Assembly (NCBI GenBank): GCA_031277315.1
Contig: JAITMP010000027.1
Location: 1 to 32,698, forward strand
Reading direction: 5' to 3'
Origin: Zoogloeaceae bacterium
GTDB lineage: Bacteria > Pseudomonadota > Gammaproteobacteria > Burkholderiales > Rhodocyclaceae
Length of the DNA: 32,698 bases
A program made the translations under genes and the position numbers. The first letter of the stretch is position 1; each line of letters opens with the position of its first letter. Below are positions 14,432 through 22,930 of the stretch, piece by piece. Under the pieces are notes generated by a model. The model was given only the letters and a program-made list of their open reading frames with translations, was not told where the DNA came from and made no database searches.

Positions 14432-15034
14432 TTACACGAACAAACACACATCCGATTCCTGCGCCACCGGCAGGAAGGTCGCGGCCCCGGCATAGTCGAC
14501 GCCGTCGATGAAATCGTCATGGCTGAAGCCGAACAGCTCCACCGTCATCTGGCAGGCGATCAGCTTGACGCCGGCTTCCTGCGAGAGCGAACGCAACTCC
14601 CCGATCGTCGCCACGCCGTTGTTCTTGATGGTCTGCTGCATGAGCTGCGTCGCCACGGCTTCAAAGCCGGGAATGCCCGCCTGCACGAAATTCGGAATGT
14701 TCCAGTTGATTCCCTTGAACCAGTCCGGCCCGAAAGGCATCTTCATCGGCATGCCGGGGTTGCCGAGCGGGCTGACCTTGAGCCCGCCGATGTCGTGCTT
14801 GAGCAGATTGAGTCCGTAGAAGGTGAAAAAGATGCTGACATCCCAGCCGAGCGCGGCGGCGGTCGAGGCGAGGATGAAGGGCGGATAAGCCCAGTCCAGC
14901 GTGCCCTTGGTGGCGATGATCGACATCGAGGGCGTTTTGGCGGCTTTCAGTTCTTCGAGCTTTTGCGGCAGGATTTCGTCGAGGCGCTGCCGGATCAGCG
15001 CATCCAGCGCCGCTTGGTCGGTAGGCATGTTCAT
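14432..15034 (-). CDS. DsrE2-like sulfur-carrier protein (DsrE/DsrF/DrsH family)
   Basis: 200 residues from ATG at 15034 with GGGAGACA upstream. Family features: an N-terminal helix (LIRQRLDEILPQKLEEL), SMSIIATKGTLDWAYPPFILASTAAALG, the IFFTFYGLNLL strand, a glycine/methionine/proline-rich loop (NPGMPMKMPFGPDWF) and the conserved cysteine in LIACQMTVELFGF. DsrE2 proteins are membrane-associated sulfur-transfer proteins that cooperate with TusA and rhodaneses in sulfur oxidation or sulfur trafficking. The tusA gene lies just upstream on the same strand, which supports that role, though a terminator lies between them. Confidence 0.85.
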   Translation of the reverse strand: MNMPTDQAALDALIRQRLDEILPQKLEELKAAKTPSMSIIATKGTLDWAYPPFILASTAAALGWDVSIFFTFYGLNLLKHDIGGLKVSPLGNPGMPMKMPFGPDWFKGINWNIPNFVQAGIPGFEAVATQLMQQTIKNNGVATIGELRSLSQEAGVKLIACQMTVELFGFSHDDFIDGVDYAGAATFLPVAQESDVCLFV

Positions 15035-15183
15035 TGTTGTCTCCCTGTCGTGCAAGGACGGCAGCAAAGCGGGTTTCCCCTGCCGTCTTGAAGTAGATAA
15101 TAATGTGCTAATGCAGCTTCGTCTGCCAGTTGAATCTTCTTATCGGCCCATATCGGGCGTGTATGTTGCGCCGCGAGAGCGTT

Positions 15184-15240
15184 ACGAGGGGTCACGAAAG
15201 GGGCCACGAGGAGGGGGCACGAAGGGGTCACGAAGGGGGC
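15184..15240 (+). repeat. Imperfect GC-rich tandem repeat, about five 10-13 bp units
   Basis: Units of the type ACGAAGGGGTC: ACGAGGGGTC, ACGAAAGGGGCC, ACGAGGAGGGGGC, ACGAAGGGGTC, ACGAAGGGGGC. It lies between the tusA terminator and dsrE2. Related motifs occur at 15747-15790 and 23551-23580. Confidence 0.7.
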
Positions 15241-15245
15241 CGCGC

Positions 15246-15280
15246 AAAAAAAGCGGCCCGGATGCCCGGGCCGTTTTTCT
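15246..15280 (-). terminator. Rho-independent terminator after tusA
   Basis: CGGCCCGG pairs with CCGGGCCG. The reverse strand continues GCTTTTTTTGCG, an efficient U-tract; the plus strand also has TTTTT after the stem. It separates tusA from dsrE2 transcription at least in part. Confidence 0.85.
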
Positions 15281-15295
15281 TGAACCTGATCTGAT

Positions 15296-15523
15296 TTATT
15301 TCCGCTTGATGTAGAACTCGAATTCCTTGCCCTTTTCGGCGGACGATAGCAGTTCGTTGCCGGTCTGCTTGGCGAAGGCGGCGAAGTCTTTTACCGAGCC
15401 GGGGTCGGTGGTCATGATGCGCAGCACCTGGCCGCTGCCCATGTCCGCCAGCGCCTTCTTGGCGCGCAGGATAGGCAGCGGGCAATTCAATCCTTTGGCA
15501 TCCAGTTCCTTGTCAAAATCCAC
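15296..15523 (-). CDS. tusA: TusA-family sulfur carrier protein
   Basis: 75 residues from GTG at 15523, right after GGAGGAATC; upstream in-frame starts lack ribosome sites and extend past the family's length. The active-site motif is LNCPLPILRAKKAL with Cys14, the persulfide-carrying residue, in the CPxP signature. The remaining fold (VLRIMTTDPGSVKDFAAFAKQTGNELL) is standard. TusA relays sulfur for tRNA thiolation, cofactor synthesis or dissimilatory sulfur metabolism. Here the neighbour is dsrE2, favouring a sulfur-trafficking relay. It has its own terminator and is divergent from ilvE. Confidence 0.92.
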   Translation of the reverse strand: MDFDKELDAKGLNCPLPILRAKKALADMGSGQVLRIMTTDPGSVKDFAAFAKQTGNELLSSAEKGKEFEFYIKRK

Positions 15524-15848
15524 GATTCCTCCCAAGAGTGATCCGATGTGATCTGATTCAAACCCGCCTGCCGCTTGAGCAAAGCGAAACCTGTTACAGA
15601 CGGCGAATATACGTTCGCCCTGTTTCCGGCGCAACCCGTCAAAGCCGGAAACGGCATCGAATTTTCTTTTCGCGCCATTAGGGTCTGTTCATAGAGCCTG
15701 TTCATGCTCTTTTCGCGGCTGCGCATGCCTGCCGCCGGGCGGGGACACCCCTGCGTGCCCCCTGCGTACCCCCTCGCGTACCCTCCGTGGGCCGGGGAAA
15801 GCGAAATCAGCTAAAATTCCGCTTCCAAAACACAGCGGGAGAATCCCC
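15524..15848. other. Divergent intergenic region between tusA and ilvE
   Basis: 325 bases without a supported gene. It must hold both promoters: a TAAAAT box lies near 15812 about 35 bases before ilvE, but no good -35 box is seen. It also contains a pair of GTTCATrGmgCYtGTTCATGC-like repeats near 15692-15712 and the GC-rich repeat array at 15747-15790. Confidence 0.5.
15747..15790 (-). repeat. GC-rich tandem repeat, about four 10-12 bp units
   Basis: On the reverse strand the units read roughly GTACGCAGGGGG: CACGGAGGGTACGCGAGGGGGTACGC and so on. The theme (CRYGMAGGGG) resembles the array at 15184-15240. Confidence 0.6.
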
Positions 15849-16781
15849 ATGTCCACGGCATCCATGGCCGACCGCGACGGCTTCATCTGGTACGACAACA
15901 AGATCGTGCCCTGGCACGAAGCGACGACGCACGTGCTGACCCATTCCCTGCACTACGGCCTGGCCGTGTTCGAGGGATTGCGCGCTTACAAAACTGACGA
16001 CGGCACAGCCATCTTCCGCCTCAGGGAGCACACCGACCGGCTCTACAACTCGGCGCACATCTACATGATGAAGATTCCCTACGACAAGGAAACCGTGATG
16101 GCGGCGCACCGTGAAGTGGTGCGCGTGAACAAGCTCGATTCCTGTTACCTGCGGCCGATTGCCTTCTACGGCCCCGAAAAGCTGGGCGTCTCGCCGAAAG
16201 GCGCCCGCGTGCACGTCGCCATCGCCGCCTGGCCTTGGGGCGCGTATCTGGGCGAGGACGCGCTTGCCAATGGCATCCGCGTCAAGACCTCCTCCTACGC
16301 GCGCCACCACGTCAACGTGTCGATGTGCCGCGCCAAATATTCCGGCACCTATGCCAATTCGATTCTCGCCAATCTGGAGGCGACCGAGCACGGCTATGAC
16401 GAGGGGCTGCTGCTGGACGTGGACGGCTTCGTCGCCGAGGGCGCCGGCGAAAACCTGTTCATGGTCAAGGACGGGCAGATTTACGAGCCGGAAATCGCCT
16501 CGGCGCTGGTCGGCATTACCCGCGCCACGGTGATTGATCTGGCGAAGGAACTCGGCCTCGAAGTGCGCGCCAAGCGCCTCACCCGCGACGATCTCTACAT
16601 CGCCGATGAAGCGTTCTTCACCGGCACCGCCGCCGAGATCACGCCGATCCGCGAAGTCGATGGCCGCATGATCGGGGCCGGCAAGCGCGGGCCGGTGACG
16701 CAGAAAATACAAAACCTGTTTTTCGACGCGGTGAATGGCCGCTCGCCCTCCCGCAAGGGCTGGCTCACGCCCGTCGCCTGA
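15849..16781 (+). CDS. ilvE: Branched-chain amino acid aminotransferase
   Basis: 310 residues, typical for class IV PLP aminotransferases. The PLP lysine is Lys163 (CRAKYSGTYANS, equivalent to the AKAGGNY motif of E. coli IlvE). THSLHYGLAVFEGLRAY, GYDEGLLLDVDGFVAEGAGENLF and FFTGTAAEITPIREVDGR are family landmarks. It catalyses the last step of valine, leucine and isoleucine synthesis, with glutamate as amino donor. ATG at 15849 follows GCGGGAGAA. The zinc-finger gene starts 24 bases later, so they are co-transcribed. Complete. Confidence 0.96.
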   Translation: MSTASMADRDGFIWYDNKIVPWHEATTHVLTHSLHYGLAVFEGLRAYKTDDGTAIFRLREHTDRLYNSAHIYMMKIPYDKETVMAAHREVVRVNKLDSCYLRPIAFYGPEKLGVSPKGARVHVAIAAWPWGAYLGEDALANGIRVKTSSYARHHVNVSMCRAKYSGTYANSILANLEATEHGYDEGLLLDVDGFVAEGAGENLFMVKDGQIYEPEIASALVGITRATVIDLAKELGLEVRAKRLTRDDLYIADEAFFTGTAAEITPIREVDGRMIGAGKRGPVTQKIQNLFFDAVNGRSPSRKGWLTPVA

Positions 16782-16805
16782 ATCGCATAGCATAAGGAGG
16801 TTCGC

Positions 16806-16985
16806 ATGAGCGAAGTCAAAGTCACCGCGCAGGATCTGCCCCTGCACTGCCCGCGCTCCAGCGATCCGCTGTGGGCGCGCCACCCGCGCGTGTTTCTCGA
16901 TCCGCTGAAAACCGGCGCCGCCGTCTGCCCGTACTGCGGCGAGCGCTACACGTTCGCGGGCGAAATGCCCACGGGACATCACTGA
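16806..16985 (+). CDS. Zinc-finger domain protein (CHCC type)
   Basis: 59 residues with the strong ribosome site AAGGAGG before ATG at 16806. The ligands Cys15, His26, Cys41 and Cys44 (HCPRSSDPLWARHPRVFLD and VCPYCGERY) match the zf-CHCC family, related to the mitochondrial complex I subunit NDUFS6. Bacterial members are small cytosolic proteins of unclear role, very often found between ilvE and LPS genes in betaproteobacteria, as here. Confidence 0.9.
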   Translation: MSEVKVTAQDLPLHCPRSSDPLWARHPRVFLDPLKTGAAVCPYCGERYTFAGEMPTGHH

Positions 16986-17055
16986 GGGGCATCACTGAGT
17001 TTTCCCTTTCCGGCGAAGCGCCCATGAGCGGACGCGGCCGGCAAGGGACGGCGCC

Positions 17056-18069
17056 ATGAACTATCTGATCGTCGCCCCTTCCTGGATCGGCGACACCATT
17101 CTCGCGCAGCCGCTGTTTGCGCGGCTGCATGCGCGGCATGCCGGCCTCGCGCTTGATGCGTTCGCGCCGGCCTGGGCGGCGCCGGTGCTGGCGCGCATGA
17201 ACGAGATCCGCCGCGTGATTCCGAATCCGTTTGCTCACGGTGAATTGAATCTGGCCGGCCGCTGGCGCGCCGGTCGCGCGCTGGCGCGGGAAGGTTATGA
17301 CGCCGCCATCGTGTTGCCGAACTCGTGGAAGTCGGCGCTGCCGCCTTTTTTCGCCGGCATCCCGCAGCGCATCGGCTTCAGGGGCGAAGCGCGCCACATT
17401 CTCCTTAACCGCATGCGGCGGCCCGACGCACTGGCGCCGGCGCTGCCGCAACTCGCCCAGCGTTACGCCCTGTTGGCCGAGGATGACAACGTCACAACGC
17501 CGGCGCCGCTCGCCGCGCCGCGTCTGCGGGTCGACGACGACAGCGCCCGCGCCACCTTGCGCGCGCTCGGCCTTGATCCCGCCGCCGCGCCAATCGTCTT
17601 TTGCCCCGGCGCCGAATACGGCCCGGCCAAACGCTGGCCGGCGGCGCACTTCGCTGAACTGGCGCGCCGCCTGGCGGCGGACGGCATGCCAGTCTGGATC
17701 GTCGGCTCGGCCAAGGACGCGCCGGTCGGCGACGAAATCGCGCAACTGTCCGGCGGCCTCGCCCGCAATCTGTGCGGCCGCACCGATCTCGATCAAGCCA
17801 TTGACTTGCTCTCCCGCGCGCGTCTGGTCGTCAGCAACGACTCCGGCCTGATGCACGTCGCCGCCGCGCTTGACCGTCCGCTGGTGGCGCTCTACGGCTC
17901 ATCGAGCGCCGTCTACACGCCGCCGCTCTCGCCGCGCGCGCGCCTCGTCAGCCTCGGCCTCGAATGCAGCCCCTGCTTCAAGCGCGAATGTCCGCTCGGA
18001 CATTTCAAATGCCTGAACGACCTGATGCCCGAGCGGGTGCTGGACGAAATCCGGAAAGCCCTGCCATGA
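17056..18069 (+). CDS. waaF: ADP-heptose:LPS heptosyltransferase II
   Basis: 337 residues, GT9 family. The N-terminus MNYLIVAPSWIGDTILAQPL is the diagnostic acceptor-side motif. PGAEYGPAKRWPAAHFAEL and SNDSGLMHVAAALDRPLVALYGSSS form the donor-binding half, and CSPCFKRECPLGHFKCL is the conserved C-terminal cysteine motif. It adds the second heptose to the LPS inner core on the cytoplasmic face of the inner membrane. Its stop overlaps the next start (ATGA). It is complete and fits the InaA-type kinase gene at the left edge. Confidence 0.95.
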   Translation: MNYLIVAPSWIGDTILAQPLFARLHARHAGLALDAFAPAWAAPVLARMNEIRRVIPNPFAHGELNLAGRWRAGRALAREGYDAAIVLPNSWKSALPPFFAGIPQRIGFRGEARHILLNRMRRPDALAPALPQLAQRYALLAEDDNVTTPAPLAAPRLRVDDDSARATLRALGLDPAAAPIVFCPGAEYGPAKRWPAAHFAELARRLAADGMPVWIVGSAKDAPVGDEIAQLSGGLARNLCGRTDLDQAIDLLSRARLVVSNDSGLMHVAAALDRPLVALYGSSSAVYTPPLSPRARLVSLGLECSPCFKRECPLGHFKCLNDLMPERVLDEIRKALP

Positions 18070-18488
18070 CCATGCGTTTTTTCGCCACGCCGCAGGATGC
18101 CGAAGCCGCTTTCTACGAGGCGCTGGAACGCGCCGATCTCGACGCCATGATGGCGACCTGGGCCGAGGACGAGGACGTGCTGTGCGTCCACCCCGGCGGT
18201 GAACGCATCGCCGGCTTCGCCGCCGTGCGCGAAAGCTGGCGGCGGATCTTCGTCGGCGGTCCGCGCATCAGCGTGCGCCTGTCCGGCGCAGCGCAGCGGC
18301 AAGGCATTCTGCTCGCCCTGCGCAGCGCGCATGAACATTATTCCCTGCCGGGCGAAACACGGCCACGGCTGCCGGTGATCGCCAGCCACGTCTACGTGCG
18401 CGGCCCGCGTGGCTGGCATCTGCTCTCCCGCCACGCTTCCAGCGCGCCGGCGCCGCCTGCCGGCGACGTTCCCACCGTGCTGCATTGA
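18066..18488 (+). CDS. NTF2-like / SnoaL-like domain protein
   Basis: 140 residues; ATG at 18066 overlaps the waaF stop (an ATG at 18072 is also possible). The cone-fold pattern is clear: AEAAFYEALERADLDAMMATWAEDEDVLCVHPGGERIAGFAAVRESWRRIF, then strands ending GWHLLSRHAS. Relatives include DUF4440/SnoaL-type proteins with small-molecule binding or isomerase roles; none is assignable here. Translational coupling to waaF suggests a link to envelope metabolism, but it may be only a passenger. Confidence 0.82.
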   Translation: MTMRFFATPQDAEAAFYEALERADLDAMMATWAEDEDVLCVHPGGERIAGFAAVRESWRRIFVGGPRISVRLSGAAQRQGILLALRSAHEHYSLPGETRPRLPVIASHVYVRGPRGWHLLSRHASSAPAPPAGDVPTVLH

Positions 18489-18534
18489 AAACATCCTGCG
18501 ACAATGCGGCCATTTTTTCATCGAGACACGCGCC

Positions 18535-19935
18535 ATGCTCATTCCCGCTCCTGAAATCTTCAAGGCTTACGACATTCGCGGCATCGTCGACAAAACGCTG
18601 ACGCGCGATTCCGTCCATGCCATTGGCTGCGCCATCGGCTCCGAAGCGCGTGAAAGAAACGCCGGCGCCATCGTTGTCGCCCGCGATGGCCGCCTCTCCA
18701 GCCCGGCGCTGGCGCGCTCGCTCGCGGACGGCCTGCGCGCCAGCGGCGCCGATGTCGTCGACATCGGCATGACGCCGACGCCGCTCGCCTATTTCGCCGC
18801 GCATCATCTGAAGACCGGCAGCGCGGTGATGATTACCGGCAGCCACAATCCGCCCGAGTACAACGGCTTCAAAATCATGCTCGGCGGCGAGACGCTGCAC
18901 AGCGGCGCCATCGCCGCCCTGCGCGAACGCATCGTCGAAGGGCGGCTCGCCTCCGGCAGCGGCAAACTCTCGCGGGTGGACGTGCGCGAAGCCTATTTCA
19001 AACGCATCGTCGATGATGTCAAGCTCGCGCGTCCGATGAAGATCGCTGTCGACTGCGGCAACGGCGTCGCCGGTGCGTTCGCGCCGGAACTGTTCCGCCG
19101 CATGGGCTGCGAACTGGTCGAGTTGTTTTGCGCCGTGGATGGCGCGTTTCCCAATCATCATCCCGATCCCTCGAAGCCGGCCAACCTGCAAGACCTCATC
19201 CGCGCCCTGCGTGAAACCGACGCCGAACTCGGCCTCGCCTTCGACGGCGACGGCGACCGCCTCGGCGTCGTCACCAAGGACGGCGAGATCATCTATCCCG
19301 ACCGCCAGTTGATGCTTTTCGCCGCCGATGTGCTGATGCGCCATCCCGGCGCGCAAATCATTTACGACGTGAAATGCTCGCGCAATCTGGCGCGCTCGAT
19401 CCGTTATCAGGGCGGCGAGCCGCTGATGTGGATGACCGGCCACGCCCTCATCAAGGCCAAGCTGAAAGAAACCGGCGCGCCGCTCGCCGGCGAGATGAGC
19501 GGCCACACGTTTTTCAACGAACGCTGGTATGGCTTCGACGACGGCCTCTACGCCGGCGCGCGCCTGCTCGAAATCGTCTCGCGCTGGCAGCCGGAACAAG
19601 GCGGCGCCAACTGGCCGCTGAAGCATCTGCCCGATGCGATATCGACGCCCGAACTGAATCTGAAAATGAAGGAAGGCGAACCGCATGCGCTCATCGCCAA
19701 ACTGCGCGAGACGGCGAAGTTCAAGGGCGCGCGGGAGATCATCGCCATCGACGGCCTGCGCGTCGAATACCCGGACGGCTTCGGCCTGATGCGCGCTTCC
19801 AATACCACGCCGGTGCTGGTGCTGCGCTTCGAGGCCGACAACAAAACCGCACTCGCCCGCATCCAGGCCGACTTCCGCCGCGTTCTCAAAGCTGCCCGCC
19901 CTGATTTGCCATTGACATTTAAGGGCGACGCTTGA
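18535..19935 (+). CDS. Phosphomannomutase/phosphoglucomutase
   Basis: 466 residues, four-domain alpha-D-phosphohexomutase of AlgC type. Catalytic phosphoserine Ser103 in TGSHNPPEYNG, metal loop FDGDGDR (237-242), sugar-binding GEMSGH and phosphate-binding RASNTTP near the C-terminus are all present. It interconverts hexose 1- and 6-phosphates for LPS, exopolysaccharide and glycogen routes. The chosen ATG at 18535 gives MLIPAPEIFKAYDIRG, the family N-terminus. It is 46 bases after the NTF2-like gene and follows waaF, making a surface-sugar cluster. Confidence 0.93.
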   Translation: MLIPAPEIFKAYDIRGIVDKTLTRDSVHAIGCAIGSEARERNAGAIVVARDGRLSSPALARSLADGLRASGADVVDIGMTPTPLAYFAAHHLKTGSAVMITGSHNPPEYNGFKIMLGGETLHSGAIAALRERIVEGRLASGSGKLSRVDVREAYFKRIVDDVKLARPMKIAVDCGNGVAGAFAPELFRRMGCELVELFCAVDGAFPNHHPDPSKPANLQDLIRALRETDAELGLAFDGDGDRLGVVTKDGEIIYPDRQLMLFAADVLMRHPGAQIIYDVKCSRNLARSIRYQGGEPLMWMTGHALIKAKLKETGAPLAGEMSGHTFFNERWYGFDDGLYAGARLLEIVSRWQPEQGGANWPLKHLPDAISTPELNLKMKEGEPHALIAKLRETAKFKGAREIIAIDGLRVEYPDGFGLMRASNTTPVLVLRFEADNKTALARIQADFRRVLKAARPDLPLTFKGDA

Positions 19936-20125
19936 TACCTGCCTGGCAAGTGAAGACACATGAAGACACATGATTTTTGTGTCGTCATTCCCGTGCAGGC
20001 GTTACTCATGTGGCCGGTTTGATCTGTTACCTGTGTGACAGGTTAGTACCCGATTGCTGTGCGCCGAGGTTTTTGCGCTCCCGGAACGTTTGGCGAAGCC
20101 GGGGGAGTTGGTGTTTGAACCGGCG

Positions 20126-21316
20126 CTAAATCAGCGCTGCGGCGTGGCGGGCGATCATCCATTCTTCGTTGGTGGGGAGGACGAGGATGTCGACTTGGCT
20201 GTCTGCCGTGGAGATGCGCGTGGCGTGGCGGGCGTTGGCGCTGGCGTCGAGCCGCGCGCCGAGCCATTCGGTCTGGCGGCAGACGGCTTCGCGCACCGGC
20301 GCGGCGTGTTCGCCGATGCCGCCGGTAAATACCAGCGCGTCGAGGCCGCCGAGTGCGGCGGCGAGCGAGCCGAGTTCGCGCGCGGCGCGGTAGCAGAACA
20401 GGGTGACGGCTTGCGCCGCTTCGGGCGCGGGGCTGGCGAGCAGCACGCGCATGTCCGGGCTGATGCCGGAGACGCCGAGCAGGCCCGATTCCTCGTAGAG
20501 CAGTTTCATGACGGCGGCGGAGTCGAGGCCGTGAGCTTGCATCAGATGCAGCGGCACGCCGGGGTCGATGGCGCCGCAGCGGGTGCCCATCACGAGGCCG
20601 TCGAGCGCGGTGAAGCCCATCGTCGTGGCCATGCTTTTGCGGTTGCGCAGGGCGCACATCGAGGCGCCGTTGCCCAGATGCGCGACGATGACGCGGTCAT
20701 CGGCTTTCGCGCCGAGATGTTGCGGCAGCATGTTGGTGATGTATTCGTAGGAGAGGCCGTGGAAGCCGTAACGTTTGATGCCGGCTTCCGTCAGACGGCG
20801 CGGCAGGGCGAAGTGGCGTTCCTGCTCGGGCTGCGTCATGTGGAAGGCGGTGTCGAAGCAGGCGACTTGCGGCACGCCGGGCAGGAGCCGGCCAAGGGCA
20901 TGAATGCCGGCGACATTGTGCGGCTGGTGCAGGGGCGCGAGCGGGATGAAGCTGGTGAGGGCGTCGATATCGGTTTGCGTCAACGCCACCGGGGCGGCGT
21001 AGCGGTCGGCGCCATGCACGATGCGGTGGCCGACGGCGGCGATTTGCCAGCCGGCGCCGTGTTCCGCGAGCCAGCGGACGAGAAGATCGAGCGTGCGGCG
21101 GTGCTGCTCACTGGCGGGAAGCGCGGCGAGTTCGGTGAATGTCAGGTCCGCCAGCACGGCATCGCCGGCGTCTTTGATTTTCATGCGCGGCTGGGCGCCG
21201 ATGCCGTCGATCTGGCCGCGCAGCGCCGCTTGCTGTTGCAACGGTTCGCCGCGCTCGAAGAGGGCGAACTTGATGCTGGATGAGCCGGCGTTGATGGTGA
21301 GGATGGCTTGCGTCAT
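20126..21316 (-). CDS. ackA: Acetate kinase (acyl kinase)
   Basis: 396 residues, typical length. ASKHA-fold landmarks: ILTINAGSSSIKFALF at the N-terminus, VGHRIVHG, AHLGNGASMCAL, GTRCGAIDPG and FTGGIGEHAAPVRE. It converts acyl phosphate and ADP to carboxylate and ATP. GGAGAAG precedes the ATG at 21316. It lies 67 bases after the MaoC–phosphotransacetylase fusion on the same strand, forming a two-step energy-yielding route; specificity could be acetate, propionate or butyrate. Confidence 0.95.
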   Translation of the reverse strand: MTQAILTINAGSSSIKFALFERGEPLQQQAALRGQIDGIGAQPRMKIKDAGDAVLADLTFTELAALPASEQHRRTLDLLVRWLAEHGAGWQIAAVGHRIVHGADRYAAPVALTQTDIDALTSFIPLAPLHQPHNVAGIHALGRLLPGVPQVACFDTAFHMTQPEQERHFALPRRLTEAGIKRYGFHGLSYEYITNMLPQHLGAKADDRVIVAHLGNGASMCALRNRKSMATTMGFTALDGLVMGTRCGAIDPGVPLHLMQAHGLDSAAVMKLLYEESGLLGVSGISPDMRVLLASPAPEAAQAVTLFCYRAARELGSLAAALGGLDALVFTGGIGEHAAPVREAVCRQTEWLGARLDASANARHATRISTADSQVDILVLPTNEEWMIARHAAALI

Positions 21317-21383
21317 GTCGGGCTTCTCCTTCGGGTCGGCGCCGGATTGCCGTCGTCAAATGGCGTGTTGCTTCACGGGCGTG

Positions 21384-22787
21384 TTACTTCACGGTTGTGC
21401 GTTTTGCATGCGCCATCAGCAGCGCGATGGCGCAGGAGGCGGCGCGGGTTTCGGCAGTATCGGCGCGGCCGGTCAGCACGATCGGCACGCGCGCGCCGGC
21501 CACCACGCCGGTGAGCAGCGCCCCGGCCAGATATTCGAGCTGTTTCGCCAGCATGTTGCCGGATTCGATGTCCGGCACCAGCAGGATGTCGGCCTGGCCG
21601 GCCACGTCGGACAGAATGCCCTTGGTCTTGGCGGCGACGATGGAAACGGCATTGTCGAAAGCCAGCGGCCCGTCGAGCACGCCGCCGGCGATCTGGCCCC
21701 GGTCGGCCATCTTGCACAGGGAAGCGGCGTCGAGCGTGGCGCGCATTTTCGGCGTTACCGTTTCGATGGCGGCGAGGATGGCGACTTTCGGTTCGACGAT
21801 GCCGAGCACCAGCGCGAGGTCGATGGCGTTGCGGACGATGTCGGCCTTGCATTTCAGATCCGGCTCGATGTTGATGGCGGCATCGGTGATGAGCAGCGGC
21901 TTCGGATAGGTCGGCACATTGGCGAGAAAAATATGGCTGACGTGGCGTTCCGTGCGCAGGCCGGCGCTGGCGTCGTCGACCGCGCCCATCAGTTCGTCGG
22001 TGTGCAGCGAGCCTTTCATCAGCGCCGCGACCTTGCCGGCGCGCGCCAGCGCCACGGCTTTCGCCGCTGCGGCATGGCTGTGTTCGGCGTCTTCCAGCGC
22101 CAGGCCGCCGAGGTTGATGCCCTCCTGCGCCGCCACGGCGCGTATCTTGGCGAGCGGGCCGACCAGCGTCGGGATGATGAGGCCGACTTTGGTCGCTTCG
22201 ATTGCGCCGAGCAGGGATTCCTTGTCGCAGGGGTGGACGACGGCCATCGGGATCGGCGCCAGGCCGCGCGCGCGGTTGAGCAGATCCTGATAGCACGCCT
22301 CGCGGTCGACGAGCGTGACATCCGGCAGTTCAACGCGCGGCCGCTTGATTTTTTCGCTTGGCGCCAGCACTTCGGCGGTGCCGTGGATCACCGTTTTGCC
22401 GTCTTGGTTGGTGCAGACGCAATCGAACAGGATGTGGCGGTTGTGATCGAACTTGCGCGTCGCGGTCAGCGTGACGGTGATGGTGTCGCCGAGGCCGACC
22501 GGGCGCGAAAAATGCAGCGTCTGGTCGATGTAGATGGTGCCGGGGCCGGGGAACTGGGTGCCGAGCACGGTCGAGATCAGCGCGCCGCCCCACATGCCGT
22601 GGGCGATCACCTCGTGGAACATGCTGCTGCGGGCGTATTCGGGGTCGACGTGCGCCGGGTTCACGTCGCCCGACATGATGGCGAAAAGCTGGATGTCCTC
22701 CGGCTTCAGGGTGCGCACCAGCGTGGCGCTGTCGCCGACCTGGATCTCGTCGAAGGTGCGGTTTTCTATGCAGGCCGTGTCTTCCAT
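21384..22787 (-). CDS. Bifunctional MaoC-like enoyl-CoA hydratase / phosphate acyltransferase
   Basis: 467 residues. Residues about 8-140 are a hot-dog MaoC domain, with the hydratase motif in FAIMSGDVNPAHVDPEYA and HGMWGGALIS. Residues about 155-467 are a PTA/PTB domain (IIPTLVGP, LMKGSLHTDELMGA, ITDAAINIEPDLKCKADIVRNAI, GPLAFDNAVS). Fused proteins of this kind are known in proteobacteria next to acetate kinase. The second half makes acyl phosphate from acyl-CoA for AckA. The first half may hydrate enoyl-CoA, including crotonyl-CoA; whether the two activities are channelled is unknown. Confidence 0.93.
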   Translation of the reverse strand: MEDTACIENRTFDEIQVGDSATLVRTLKPEDIQLFAIMSGDVNPAHVDPEYARSSMFHEVIAHGMWGGALISTVLGTQFPGPGTIYIDQTLHFSRPVGLGDTITVTLTATRKFDHNRHILFDCVCTNQDGKTVIHGTAEVLAPSEKIKRPRVELPDVTLVDREACYQDLLNRARGLAPIPMAVVHPCDKESLLGAIEATKVGLIIPTLVGPLAKIRAVAAQEGINLGGLALEDAEHSHAAAAKAVALARAGKVAALMKGSLHTDELMGAVDDASAGLRTERHVSHIFLANVPTYPKPLLITDAAINIEPDLKCKADIVRNAIDLALVLGIVEPKVAILAAIETVTPKMRATLDAASLCKMADRGQIAGGVLDGPLAFDNAVSIVAAKTKGILSDVAGQADILLVPDIESGNMLAKQLEYLAGALLTGVVAGARVPIVLTGRADTAETRAASCAIALLMAHAKRTTVK

Positions 22788-22930
22788 GCAGGCTCCCGGA
22801 GGGTTTTGGATGATTGTCGCGTTACAGCTGTGTCATGACGGCTTGATTGATCAACGCATGGCGCGGATCAGGTTAACGGCAAGCATGATAACTCCGCCAT
22901 GCTTGCCTGTCGGGTTATTTTTCGCTCAAG

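Noticed and set aside
15184..15240. CRISPR-like array
   Set aside because: Units are 10-13 bp and directly abutting with no spacers; there are no cas genes.
18268..19971. A 567-codon reverse-strand frame
   Set aside because: Antisense of the phosphohexomutase gene, whose active-site motifs are all on the plus strand.
19951..20045. Possible IS or REP remnant after the phosphohexomutase gene
   Set aside because: There is a short direct repeat (GAAGACACAT twice), a TCATTCCCGTGCAGGCG half-motif and an ACCTGT/ACAGGT palindrome, but no transposase fragment or paired terminal repeats.
21021..22838. A 605-codon plus-strand frame
   Set aside because: Antisense of the MaoC–phosphotransacetylase fusion and the start of ackA.
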